64,000 nucleotides of DNA, taken from assembly GCF_022539505.1 (NCBI RefSeq), contig NC_061508.1, positions 265,552,736 through 265,616,735 of the forward strand, written 5' to 3'. The notes below the pieces were generated by a model, which had not been told where the DNA came from, searched no databases, and saw only the letters and a list, made by a program, of their open reading frames with translations. Each line of letters begins with the position of its first letter. Within the stretch, counting starts at the first letter, position 1. This document shows, piece after piece, positions 1-13,111 of the stretch. Position numbers and translations under genes: made by a program. Source of the DNA: Lolium rigidum (Eukaryota > Streptophyta > Magnoliopsida > Poales > Poaceae).

Positions 1-3000
1 GTTTGATTAAGATGAATACATGGGATACTAATTTAGTAATGATGGTTGCTACATTTTATGTGATCAAGGTAAACATTTAGAAGCTACTATGGTTCTATGA
101 ATGAAATCAAAACATCATGATCACATGCTCCAACCTAGGTTTTAGGTTAGAAGCAAACTGGGATTCATATGAATTAATGGAGCTAGGGTTTGGTGCATAA
201 TTGAATTAGGGTTTTAGTATCCCACATAAAATTATGGGTTTGTGTTCTTAATTCAATGTGGAACTTAGGGTTTCCTAATTGTCAATTAGTTCTTGGATTA
301 ATAACTTCATTTGAAAAGTTGAAGTTATTAATAACTTTGAAATAAGAATAATATTGAATTTGGCATTTTAATATTTTTAAATAATTAATAGTTAAGATAA
401 TAATTAATTAGGGTTTAAATCCTTCTGATAATAATTTAATAGGTTAATAGTAAAGGAAAATTAATTTTAATGTTTTCCTTATTTACTTTCTGGTTTTTAT
501 TTATTTTATACCTTTTTCCTAATTATTGAATTTTAACTGAATTTAGAATTAAAATTAAAGGCTTTAAATAACAAGTATTAAACAATTAAATTTTTATTAA
601 AAATAAAATTTTCATTTTATATTTTTATTGGGTAGATTTTTCTTTTATAGGAATTTTGATATCTCATTTGTATTTTTCTGAGTTTTTATGAATTTCCTAT
701 AATTATTTAAAGTTGCAGCAATTTATTGAATTGAAATTAAAACAGAGGAATTCCTAAACGCACCCGGGTATAACTACCCCTAGCCACTGACTAGTGGGCC
801 AGAGCCCACGTCAGCTGCCACCATGGCTGGGCAGGGTCAAATTGAGTTCATGTCCAGGGGCAACGGTGACCGGCGGGAATCGGCATTCGCCGATGATTCC
901 AGCTATGCGCGGTTGGGAGGCTATATGGTTGTGACTCAGGGTATCGTGGGAATCCTTTTGAGGGTGGCGCCGCCTTTGTTGGGTCGCCGGATCTCGATCG
1001 GCGGTGAGGGGCGGCGGTGGTGCTTATAGGATAGGTGATGCGGAGATGCTACGGTGCCAAATCGAGCAAAGCGAACAAGCTGCGACACTCAGGAGCTCAC
1101 CAGGGTTACGCCAGGCTTGACGGCGAGGTCGGAGCGGACCTGAGTCGCCGGAATTTGCAGCTCCGGCCGTCGGAGAAGAAGGTCTAGCGTGCTCGATTGC
1201 GGGCAGTTTGGCTCAATTCCTTTCGCAGGTGAAGCAAATCGAGGATGCTGATGACGACGGTGATCACAGCGAGGCACGGGGATGCCCCAATCGACGGCGC
1301 GACGACGAACGGCCGGCTCGGCTAGGTTTTCCGATTTTCCGAATTGTTCGCCGAGAGATGGGGAATTGGAAACTAGGGTTGTGGACGGCGGCGGGAGGGG
1401 TACTTATAGACTCCAGGAAGCGGCGGCGCGCATCTTAGTGCGGCCGGTGGCGGAGGAGACGCCACCGAGCTGCTTCCAGCAACGGGAGGTGGACGATGAT
1501 CCTCCCCTTCGCGTGAAAATATCGTGAAAGGTTATTTGGGTTGGGCCAAGTGATGGGCCGTGGTGCTGGGTTGCTCTTTAGACCATTATCGGGCTGCGTT
1601 GGTGGGCTGCTGGTGGGTTGTGCCACGGGCTGCACGGTGGGCTGTGTGGCCAGGTGAGCTTCTCTCTATTTTTCCTCTTTTTGCTTTTTCTATTTCCTGT
1701 TTTCAATTATGTTTTATAATTCTTGTTTTAATTCAAATTTAAATCATGTGATACCATGCAGGTATCAAATAATTTGAATTACAGTAGGACTATTAAAGGA
1801 TGAATGCTTTCCTGTATTGTTTTTGGGATAAACATTTAATATATGTGAGCTGCATTGCAAAAAATTTATTAATCATGATTTAATGCACTCATTTTAATTT
1901 TCTTTTTCTTGTGTAATCAACCCTGTTTGAAATTATTAGAATTGATAATTTATACTCTAAGTGTTTTAGAGTTTATCGTTAGGGTTTGGTCTCTCAATTG
2001 AGAATTTAGCCCCTTGCATATGATTTTATGTGAACCTTTATTATTAGGATCTTGTAGTTTGGATTATAACCCTATTTCCAGATAGCACTATTATTGTATT
2101 TTAATAGCATCTTGAAATACTTTGAGTAAGTATTACTCTCCCCATAGTGGGGTCTTGGTTATTAAGATAAGTGGTTGATCACTACCTATGGTTTTTTAAT
2201 TATGGGATTTAGCATTAGGTGTTTCTTATGTTTAATAATTGAAACATAAGAATTAATTAATGAACCATTAGGGTTCTAGTCATATTCTCCTAATGACACA
2301 TGGTTTGAGTCTCCAATAAGGTTTAGGTTTTTAGTTATGATCATCCAAGTGATGCATAAACTAGGGTTGAGGTTCAATTCTAGGTTGTGAGATGAGATGA
2401 CACCATATTGCATGTGCTAGGGTTAATCTCCCTAACCATTATAAGGTGGTTGTTTATTTAACATTTTATGTTCTCCTCTAGTTACTATGGTATTGAGAAT
2501 TGGTTTTATCTTCTACCAATTGGCTTCTATTATTAACCTCAATTTATCATTTGAGTAACTACATTGGTTATAGTTCTTTTTATAGTTAACTTTGGTCATA
2601 TGGGTATATGGTTTCTCACCATATAAAACATAGAGTTTAACTCTAAGGTTTTCTTAGGTTGTTTAATTTATGAAGTATGGATATGGTAGGATTCTACTTA
2701 TGATCACCAAGTGGTTCACAAGTAAAGGTTGGGATATAAGTCTAGGGTTGCTTACTAGTTACCTCCCTATGATTTCATGTGGTGGATGATTTCCTCTTAT
2801 CCTATTAGGTTTTAACTTATCCTCACATACCTCAAGAGCATGATCATGGATTAGGCATGATCCACTTATTCTTAATATTATTTACTCAAGTTCTTAGGGT
2901 TTATGATCATCTGGTTAAAGAATAGTTCTCTCCCTTCATTTCAGTGTGTTGCCTCATCTATCTTGAGTGTAACTCTATAGCTTGAGTTCTCTCATACAGG

Positions 3001-3916
3001 AATGGTTTATTCAAGGGTTTATGGTGTACTCCTAATATTTATTTAGGTTGCTGAGCTAAAGATTTAATTATCTATCTTAGTTGGATTATTCCACTCCTTA
3101 TTTCACTAAGTCATGGATATAGTCTTATTCCCCTTGGTATTTGGTTATCTCACCACTCCAAGGTGAAATGGTTTACAACCTAAAACTTAAGTTCATTAGT
3201 TGTCCTGTATTCTTTAATAGGTAATTCTAAGATTGGTATGAATGGTCTCTCTTATTTAGGATTGTCTTGAATAATATCTTAGGCTTCTATTAAAGTTGAT
3301 AATTTGAATACATGGATGTATATCCAAGGTTTAGCTCAAGGTTTGTTATTGCTTCTCAATAATTAATAGTACTCTCACCTCTCTAGGTTTGATGCTTAAT
3401 AATTTGGAATAGAGAAGAATTAGATTCCTTAGTTGGATCTCCTTATCTTGTTTCCAAGATTAAAGTAGAATGGATATCAAAGGTTTATGATAAAGATATG
3501 GATTAGTTTAAGACATGGAAAAGATAAGTCAAGAATGGTTTCTCCAATTATTGTTACTTGATTTGCAATTGAATTGGTGTTCATATATTATGACAAGGAT
3601 TATCATGTTGTGATCCTTAACAAGATCAAGTAATTAATCATTGATTAAAGTGTTGTTGTGTTAGATTTGATTCCATTTGATCTAACCCCTTAGATCAAAT
3701 CATCTCTACCCAAAACAAGGTTTTATCAAAGGTCACATTGAGGTTTATAGCACTTGACTTGATGAGCTACTTCAATTCCACCAAGGTCAAGTGAAACTTC
3801 GACTATCGTGATCTGTTTTACTTTAAAGCGCGAAAATTCCCTGCATTTTCTATGCATGAATGCAATGCACACTCTGTTTCCTCTATTTTTGTAACCCCAT
3901 TACCTGGGATATTACA
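1..3916 (-). repeat. 3' LTR of LARD-like element (truncated by window edge)
   Basis: Matches 9199-13111 of the other LTR almost base for base, with small indels such as a 2-bp difference near 1297 and an A-run difference near 605. The minus-strand start TGTAATATCCC is at 3916. By comparison with the full LTR about 2.45 kb is missing to the left of the window. Confidence 0.9.
1401..1410 (-). promoter_or_regulatory. TATA box in LARD 3' LTR
   Basis: Minus strand reads TCTATAAGTA at the edge of a GC-rich island (about 780-1660) inside an otherwise AT-rich LTR. Downstream on the minus strand the sequence looks like a grass 5' leader. It is conserved in the other LTR at 10595-10604. Confidence 0.5.
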
Positions 3917-3929
3917 GTCTCTACCCCTT
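3917..3929 (-). promoter_or_regulatory. polypurine tract of LARD-like element
   Basis: The minus strand reads AAGGGGTAGAGAC immediately before the 3' LTR start TGTAATATCCC, the expected position and composition for the plus-strand DNA primer. Confidence 0.65.
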
Positions 3930-6730
3930 AAACTAAACTTCGTCCTCGAAGTTTGAACTCTCTCACGTTTCCGGAATGTGGATCTGACTTGTGCAGACTA
4001 CGACTTTTCTCGAACTCCGTATTGATCTTACTGGATATAATTGAATATATCCCTTGTCCAGATTCTTCCTGGAATCCATTAGGGTTTGTCTCTGAATAGT
4101 GGCTTCTTCCTTCAATTCCTTGATTTCTTTCAATACTATACTCTTGTTTCCTTTTTTATTGCAGATTCAATGATTGGGCTTCTTCTGGTGTTGTTGGTCT
4201 TAACTGAAGACTAATTTGATAACATTCTCCTATTTGACAAAATAGGTCTATGTTTTCCCTTACTACCAAAACTGCAGTAATAGTGCTTAATAAGGTACTA
4301 ACCATGGAAATGGTCATGATGGTTTATTTTCCTAAGAATGGATTAGACTCATTTAGTCCATCCAATCCTGGTTTATGGTTGATACTTATATCTATTTTGG
4401 ATTCTTTATTTAGGTTCCATGAAAGGAATCATTCTATTAGTCTGTGGTTCTGGTATGGTAAAACTTCTTCGGTCTTTGGCCTTTTTGATCTATATTTGGT
4501 CTCTGATATTTCCTTCGTCCAACTTCTTTATTTTTGACTTACTTGAGCTTAAGTACTTCTGAGTAGATATTATTTACTTCCTCAAGTTATAATACACTTC
4601 TTACGTCCTCGAGGTATGAACCTCGACTTCTGGTCTGACTTCCTTCTGAAAGTATTGTTCATCAATCTTATGTAAATAAGATCGAACTTCCTCTCAGTTC
4701 AGACCTTCCTTTTCTATTATGCTCAAAGTATTGAGTTATTGTACATCCAACTCAATCTTTACTCTACCCCTTAGAGTTTTCTTATGGTCTTCAACTCCTT
4801 TTCTTCCAACCATTGGACTTTTGGTTGGAATGTTAGTCTAGGTCTAGCTAATGGTTTGTACTTCTTCTAAGGTCTCGCGAAGAATCTTTGTGGTGTATCC
4901 ACTCAATCGTGGACATCCAACATGAATCCTTTTACTAAATGTTTATAGGTCTAAATTATTTGACTGACAAAATTTTATTTGTTCTACCAGTTGTGGTTTA
5001 TTATACCAACTGTGGCTATTTGATATCTAAGAATGGATTCTATTATAGGTTCTGATCAACTGGACGAGACATCTCCTACTTTATCTCGCAGTATTGATAT
5101 TATACCAATTGTGGTCTTCTGATACCAACTATGGTCTTCTTATATCTTCTATGGGTTCATAGGTCATCTTTCTTTCTTCGAGGGTTTATTGTTGCAAGAA
5201 AACCACTAGCTGACACTATGATTATAGTATTCGAAGTGATTTCCCATGCATTCCCTCTTCTATGTTGACTATGGATCTGCTTGAGCTTCACCATAATCAC
5301 CAGCTTTCTCACCTTCATGCTTCTTATGTACTAAAGTACTCCTCTGTTGAGGTAAAGCATGAGTTTAGGTTGGTACTTCTTTCAGAGTATTGTGGTTGCT
5401 TCCCACAACTTTGTTTCCTTTATCTGATGAACCTTCTTCTTGTCTTCATAATCTTCGTAAATCGTCACTTCCTCACACGTTTTCCATTACCCTCTAGATC
5501 TATAGCATCAAGTAAGAACTTGATATTGCAACATGCATTTGCATATCGAAGTCAAACTTCATGCATGGATCTAGTCAAACAATTAAAATCCAATAAAATC
5601 CAAGAAGATTCAGCTTTGTGTTTATAGTACACACCATCATAAGCCTGAATATAATAGTTGAGTAAGACATCTCTAAACATCAGGCTAAGATGTGTAGTAT
5701 ACAACACCACATAATATAGGTTTATATCGTGATACTTAGCACGAATATAGGAAATTCTACTATTTGTCTCAACCTTTACCTTAATTGCACATTTGCAATG
5801 AGATAAACTTGAAACAAAGTGGTCTAGGATAGTTGTGGTTAACCTAATTTTCTTTGGAAGTACTAACAAAGTATTATACCATCTATAAGTGATATTGAGG
5901 ACTATTTTGTATGATACCACTAGTCCTAATATAACTACTCTGAATACATATTTATTAGGATATAGTTCCTATACTTCCAAGTGTTTCTATCATAAGACTA
6001 TGGTTATGATGTGCTTGACACAGTTCCCATGGTTTTGGGAACACAGATCTTGCACCATTATTGAACAAATTGCTTCTAATTGTTCTCTTCCTAAGTATTT
6101 ATGATGTTCTAGGCTATCACATAATGATTCTCAGGTGAATCATATATGATTAACAACTCTACCATGTAAGTAATCATATTTTATTCATATCTCTCTTCCT
6201 TATCTCCCATGATTGACTCATCATGGTCTATACTACCTCATATGACTCATAGTTATCACCTACTATCAATTGTTTCACATGTCTAGATAGATTTACATAC
6301 TCATTACTTAACTTGGTCTACATCTTCTATTAGGATATCTTAATTATCTTCATCAATTGATATAATTCCTATTATCAGTCTGGATAACTCTTACTTAATC
6401 ATAGCATATGTTGGTACACATCTTCCAATAGGATAGCTTCCTTATGGTTGTATCCTCTCTTTGGACTACCATGTATTGTATACCAACTGTGATCTACTCA
6501 TCTATTGTTTTAAGGACCTAATGGTATGCTACATACTTGGGATTATCTAGCTTTACTTTATCTTGGTAAGCTAGGTAAGAAATATTGACTCAAGTGTGTC
6601 AGGATTATTCTCAAGTGAATATCCATCTCAAGTCATAAAAATATTTGTTTCTCCTAAGACAACTTCCTATAGACACTACCAATCCTATAGGTCTCCTTTA
6701 AAGGGTTTTAATCCTAGGGTCAAAGCATTT

Positions 6731-6742
6731 GCTCTGATACCA
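6731..6742 (-). promoter_or_regulatory. primer binding site (tRNA-iMet) of LARD-like element
   Basis: The minus strand reads TGGTATCAGAGC, the standard plant initiator-Met primer site, two bases after the LTR end CACCACA. This sets the orientation of the element. Confidence 0.9.
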
Positions 6743-7766
6743 ACTGTGGTGACCCGGCATACCACTGCATGGTGTAGTATGCAAGTCTGATATAACACCA
6801 ATGAAACACCGTTCCACTAGCATTATATCGCTCACAGTGGTACAACAGAAACATATGCGGGTCCAAGGCATGTCTATAGATTTACAACATTGACTCTATT
6901 ACATAAGATCAGCACGGCCTCCTACTTTACAATGAGGTAAATCTGCAAATGAACTCCAGAAGAACGACTCGTAGTCTAATTCTATCACGAACTCTATTTG
7001 TAGAGTATTTGACTAGCTATAGGGCTATGAATAGATTCTAGCTAAATAGGAGCTATGTTTAGGAAACTAGTTCCCTTCTATGGCTAAACTATGTTTTCTC
7101 CTCGTTGGATGTGATATCTGACTCCACTGAGGGGGTCCTGTCTCTTGAAGTAGTTGTTGACTCCTCGGCCTTTGAGTTGCACTGTAGATCCTCCTTCGAT
7201 GCCTCCATACCTAAGCAGGGGATTTAAGAGTGGGATGAGTACGAGCGTACTCAACAAGTTCATTATAGGAAAGAGGTGTGTAATGCACTAGCTACGGCAT
7301 TAGACCAGAAAGTCTAATACCAATGCGAGGTTTTCATAATCATTTCTTCAAGAGGTTGCTTTTATTCGGAAGAACTATGTCCGTCGGCCTTCACCGGTTT
7401 ACTAGAACTTCATGGAGCTCCTTTCCGGCAGCGTTCGCAGTTCCATATCCCGGAACGAGGAGTGACGAGTCACGGTTCTTTACACTCGCAGAGGTGTGTT
7501 GCTTTACCCATAAGAGATCTTAACCTTGGTGCCAGCCAGGAATGACCCGTCCACACTTCCTATGGTGTGAGGCCCGGTATAAGGTCTAGCCAATCATGTT
7601 CCTCCGCTACCTCGAACACCCACCCGTTGTTGCATGCGCCGACCCTGGGTCCACGTCGGTCCCATTATTCCTGTAGATTTCAAGGTGGACCCCGACCACG
7701 ACAACAGTGCTGGGCTCTACCATACACTCCTACGCCGGTGGCTGCAACCCATCATAGACCGCAATA

Positions 7767-7894
7767 CCGTGGGGACTTAAGGCTTCCCCAGCCAACCGCT
7801 TGCACTTCGAGCGACAAGTGTCTACGGACTATGCCGTGGGGACTTAAGGCTTCCCCGACCAACCGCTTGCCCCGACAGATACAAGTGTCTACGG
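7767..7894 (-). repeat. two-unit tandem repeat in U5 of the LARD LTR
   Basis: Two consecutive units (7767-7833 and 7834-7894) both start ccgtggggacttaaggcttc and end gtgtctacgg. They differ mainly in a short middle segment. Confidence 0.8.
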
Positions 7895-10594
7895 TAAAGC
7901 GCATCCGTTGATGAACGAGAGGTGGAAACACTTTTGACTACTCCGTCCCACTCCGGATCTTATGGTTAACACGGGTATTACGGCACAAGAATCATCGGCG
8001 ACATTTGTTGTTTAATCCTAGATGGATATAAACCCGTGCAATGGAACCTCCACCATATCAACACAATCCATGGTTCCATTGCCCACCACATAGTCATATT
8101 CATAGTTATGAAAGTAGTGGTTTTGATTTTTATGCGATAGTGATAACCATAATACTTTGCAAGTAATTTGATAGAAATACTCAAATGACATGAGCAAGTG
8201 ATGAACTTGCCTTTCTTGGCTGCAAGATTATGCAGACAAGGTCTTCGATACGCAATAACTCCAAATTCTGAAATAGCATCATCGTCCGGTAGGACGATGT
8301 TTAAAAGATTTGCAAGGATGCAATAATGCATAAGTATGAGATGCAATCGCTCTAAGCGTGACCTAACCCCGATGATTTAGGATTAGTGAGTTGTAATGAT
8401 TGGTTCAGGGTGTGTTGCACTTTTAGAATGATTCGCATACAAGGTTCTTATTCAGGTGTGGTTACATGGTATCATGAACAGTTAGATAATAAAGCACAAT
8501 AATCAATTGAGCACACAAAGAATGATAATTGGCATAATGTTAACAAGAAAGGAACATAGGTCATTTTAGTACTATATGGCATGGTTAATGATTAATTATC
8601 ATATACTTTAAAAGAATAACTTTTGAAGAACATGTTCTTTAATAAAGAACAAGTATGGTAATTAAGTGGGTGGTTTTCTATGGTGGACTATGGCTTCATG
8701 TAGTTGCTTGGAATAGGTATTAGATGGATCCCAACAAAGTTGGATTCATCAACACCTAGGGCTTGTAAGGTGGAGTTAAGCCTAGGCATACTAAGCAATT
8801 AATTACACATGGGTGCTATCAAGATTGGTTTATCTTGCTAGTGATAGCTGGCTAGGGTTTATAGGTCCTTATAAGCAGGGTTGATGATGATTCCTTATTT
8901 ACTTCAAAAGAATAACTTTTGAAGAACATACTTCTTAATTAATAAGAAGTATTACAATTAAGGTTGAGGTTGTCTAGGTTTTGTTATTGGATTCACTAAG
9001 TAAGGAATGGTGGTTTCCTAAATAGGATGTTTAATAATTATCTCACACTAGTAGGGTTTAGTGGTTATGGTGGGTGATGCACAATTAATGGGCATGGGTG
9101 CTATTATGGTTTTCCACAGGGTGTGATGCTGATTATGGATACTTAAGGTTGTTACCTCTAAGGATAGGAACTATGGTTGGTTCTATTTGATCATCTAGGT
9201 TTGATTAAGATGAATACATGGGATACTAATTTAGTAATGATGGTTGCTACATTTTATGTGATCAAGGTAAACATTTAGAAGCTACTATGGTTCTATGAAT
9301 GAAATCAAAACATCATGATCACATGCTCCAACCTAGGTTTTAGGTTAGAAGCAAACTGGGATTCATATGAATTAATGGAGCTAGGGTTTGGTGCATAATT
9401 GAATTAGGGTTTTAGTATCCCACATAAAATTATGGGTTTGTGTTCTTAATTCAATGTGGAACTTAGGGTTTCCTAATTGTCAATTAGTTCTTGGATTAAT
9501 AACTTCATTTGAAAAGTTGAAGTTATTAATAACTTTGAAATAAGAATAATATTGAATTTGGCATTTTAATATTTTTAAATAATTAATAGTTAAGATAATA
9601 ATTAATTAGGGTTTAAATCCTTCTGATAATAATTTAATAGGTTAATAGTAAAGGAAAATTAATTTTAATGTTTTCCTTATTTACTTTCTGGTTTTTATTT
9701 ATTTTATACCTTTTTCCTAATTATTGAATTTTAACTGAATTTAGAATTAAAATTAAAGGCTTTAAATAACAAGTATTAAACGATTAAATTTTTATTAAAA
9801 AAAAAAATTCATTTTATATTTTTATTGGGTAGATTTTTCTTTTATAGGAATTTTGATATCTCATTTGTATTTTTCTGAGTTTTTATGAATTTCCTATAAT
9901 TATTTAAAGTTGCAGCAATTTATTGAATTGAAATTAAAACAGAGGAATTCCTAAACGCACCCGGGTATAACTACCCCTAGCCACTGACTAGTGGGCCAGA
10001 GCCCACGTCAGCTGCCACCGTGGCTGGGCAGGGTCAAATTGAGTTCATGTCCAGGGGCAACGGTGACCGGCGGGAATCGGCATTCGCTGATGATTCCAGC
10101 TATGCGCGGTTGGGAGGCTATATGGTTGTGACTCAGGGTATCGTGGGAATCCTTTTGAGGGTGGCGCCGCCTTTGTTGGGTCGCCGGAGCTCGATCGGCG
10201 GTGAGGGGCGGCGGTGGTGCTTATAGGATAGGTGATGCGGAGATGCTATGGTGCCAAATCGAGCAAAGCGAACAAGCTGCGAAACTCAGGAGCTCACCAG
10301 GGTTACGCCAGGCTTGACGGCGAGGTCGGAGCGGACCTGAGTCGCCGGAATTTGCAGCTCCGGCCGTCGGAGAAGAAGGTCTAGCGTGCTCGATTGCGGG
10401 CAGTTTGGCTCAATTCCTTTCGCAGGTGAAGCAAATCGAGGATGTTGATGACGACGGTGATCACAGCGAGGCACGGGGATGCCCCAATCGACGGCGACGA
10501 CGAACGGCCGGCTCAGCTAGGTTTTCCGATTTTCCGAATTGTTGCTGAGAGATGGGGAATTGGAAACTAGGGTTGTGGACGGCGGCGGGAGGGG

Positions 10595-10604
10595 TACTTA
10601 TAGA
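10595..10604 (-). promoter_or_regulatory. TATA box in LARD 5' LTR
   Basis: Same TCTATAAGTA as at 1401-1410 on the minus strand, upstream of the GC-rich island at about 9978-10855. In the 5' LTR this is the copy that would drive genomic transcription. Confidence 0.5.
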
Positions 10605-13111
10605 CTCCAGGAAGCGGCGGCGCGCATCTTAGTGCGGCCGGTGGCGGAGGAGACGCCACCGAGCTGCTTCCAGCAACGGGAGGTGGACGATGATCCTCCC
10701 CTTCGCGTGAAAATATCGTGAAAGGTTATTTGGGTTGGGCCAAGTGATGGGCCGTGGTGCTGGGTTGCTCTTTAGACTGTTACTGGGCTGCGTTGGTGGG
10801 CTGCTGGTGGGTTGTGCCACGGGCTGCACGGTGGGCTGTGTGGCCAGGTGAGCTTCTCTCTATTTTTCCTCTTTTTGCTTTTTCTATTTCCTGTTTTCAA
10901 TTATGTTTTATAATTCTTGTTTTAATTCAAATTTAAATCATGTGATACCATGCAGGTATCAAATAATTTGAATTACAGTAGGACTATTAAAGGATGAATG
11001 CTTTCCTGTATTGTTTTTGGGATAAACATTTAATATATGTGAGCTACATTGCAAATTTTTTATTAATCATGATTTAATGCACTCATTTTAATTTTCTTTT
11101 TCTTGTGTAATCAACCCTGTTTGAAATTATTAGAATTGATAATTTATACTCTAAGTGTTTTAGAGTTTATCGTTAGGGTTTGGTCTCTCAATTGAGAATT
11201 TAGCCCCTTGCATATGATTTTATGTGAACCTTTATTATTAGGATCTTGTAGTTTGGATTATAACCCTATTTCCGGATAGCACTATTATTGTATTTTAATA
11301 GCATCTTGAAATACTTTGAGTAAGTATTACTCTCCCCATAGTGGGGTCTTGGTTATTAAGATAAGTGGTTGATCACTACCTATGGTTTTTTAATTATGGG
11401 ATTTAGCATTAGGTGTTTCTTATGTTTAATAATTGAAACATAAGAATTAATTAATGAACCATTAGGGTTCTAGTCATATTCTCCTAATGACACATGGTTT
11501 GAGTCTCCAATAAGGTTTAGGTTTTTAGTTATGATCATCCAAGTGATGCATAAACTAGGGTTGAGGTTCAATTCTAGGTTGTGAGATGAGATGACACCAT
11601 ATTGCATGTGCTAGGGTTAATCTCCCCTAACCATTATAAGGTGGTTGTTTATTTAACATTTTATGTTCTCCTCTAGTTACTATGGTATTGAGAATTGGTT
11701 TTATCTTCTACCAATTGGCTTCTATTATTAACCTCAATTTATCATTTGAGTAACTACATTGGTTATAGTTCTTTTTATAGTTAACTTTGGTCATATGGGT
11801 ATATGGTTTCTCACCATATAAAACATAGAGTTTAACTCTAAGGTTTTCTTAGGTTGTTTAATTTATGAAGTATGGATATGGTAGGATTCTACTTATGATC
11901 ACCAAGTGGTTCACAAGTAAAGGTTGGGATATAAGTCTAGGGTTGCTTACTAGTTACCTCCCTATGATTTCATGTGGTGGATGATTTCCTCTTATCCTAT
12001 TAGGTTTTAACTTATCCTCACATACCTCAAGAGCATGATCATGGATTAGGCATGATCCACTTATTCTTAATATTATTTACTCAAGTTCTTAGGGTTTATG
12101 ATCATCTGGTTAAAGAATAGTTCTCTCCCTTCATTTCAGGTGTTGCCTCATCTATCTTGAGTGTAACTCTATAGCTTGAGTTCTCTCATACAGGAATGGT
12201 TTATTCAAGGGTTTATGGTGTACTCCTAATATTTATTTAGGTTGCTGAGCTAAAGATTTAATTATCTATCTTAGTTGGATTATTCCACTCCTTATTTCAC
12301 TAAGTCATGGATATAGTCTTATTCCCCTTGGTATTTGGTTATCTCACCACTCCAAGGTGAAATGGTTTACAACCTAATACTTAAGTTCATTAGTTGTCCT
12401 GTATTCTTTAATAGGTAATTCTAAGATTGGTATGAATGGTCTCTCTTATTTAGGATTGTCTTGAATAATATCTTAGGCTTCTATTAAAGTTGATAATTTG
12501 AATACATGGATGTATATCCAAGGTTTAGCTCAAGGTTTGTTATTGCTTCTCAATAATTAATAGTACTCTCACCTCTCTAGGTTTGATGCTTAATAATTTG
12601 GAATAGAGAAGAATTAGATTCCTTAGTTGGATCTCCTTATCTTGTTTCCAAGATTAAAGTAGAATGGATATCAAAGGTTTATGATAAAGATATGGATTAG
12701 TTTAAGACATGGAAAAGATAAGTCAAGAATGGTTTCTCCAATTATTGTTACTTGATTTGCAATTGAATTGGTGTTCATATATTATGACAAGGATTATCAT
12801 GTTGTGATCCTTAACAGGATCAAGTAATTAATCATTGATTAAAGTGTTGTTGTGTTAGATTTGATTCCATTTGATCTAACCCCTTAGATCAAATCATCTC
12901 TACCCAAAACAAGGTTTTATCAAAGGTCACATTGAGGTTTATAGCACTTGACTTGATGAGCTACTTCAATTCCACCAAGGTCAAGTGAAACTTCGATTCT
13001 TGTGATCTGTTTTACTTTAAAGCGCGAAAATTCCCCAGATTTTCTATGCATGAATGCAATGCACACATCTGTTTCCTCTATTTTTGTAACCCCATTACCT
13101 GGGATATTACA

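Larger units (their letters stand above)
3917..6744 (-). other. internal domain of LARD-like element, no coding capacity
   Basis: This 2.8 kb between the LTRs has no ORF longer than about 120 codons on either strand and none resembling gag, protease, reverse transcriptase or integrase. Low-complexity phrases such as repeats of 'accaactgtgg' recur (around 4985, 5103 and 6485). Any mobilisation would need proteins from another element. Confidence 0.75.
1..13111 (-). mobile_element. LARD-like LTR retrotransposon (partial)
   Basis: Positions 1-3916 and 9199-13111 are near-identical direct repeats, which fixes these as LTRs. A sequence complementary to a tRNA-iMet primer site sits at 6731-6742 reading on the minus strand, so the element runs right to left: 5' LTR 13111-6745, internal region 6744-3917, 3' LTR from 3916 leftward beyond the window. 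The LTR starts TGTAATATCCC and ends GTCACCACA. The internal region has no gag or pol reading frame. Very long LTRs plus a short coding-free core match the LARD class described from barley (Sukkula type), but the family name is inferred, not shown. I count about 30 LTR differences by eye, under 1%, so insertion is recent. Confidence 0.85.
6745..13111 (-). repeat. 5' LTR of LARD-like element (complete, 6.37 kb)
   Basis: Bounded by TG...CA on the minus strand, with the primer site adjacent at the left and unrelated DNA at the right. At 6367 bp it is far longer than ordinary plant LTRs. The TATA-like box at 10595-10604 would leave U3 at about 2.5 kb and R plus U5 at about 3.85 kb. No protein is encoded; short ORFs in the GC-rich parts are fortuitous. 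Confidence 0.85.

Noticed and set aside
823..1029. 68-codon ORF in the LARD LTR, repeated at 10020-10226
   Set aside because: It lies in the GC-rich island on the strand opposite to the element; the second copy lacks the ATG (GTG), and there is no recognisable domain.
6731..6742. tRNA-Met gene
   Set aside because: Only 12 bases match; it is a primer binding site. The same applies to the Asp-type sites at 13904, 49173 and 62253.
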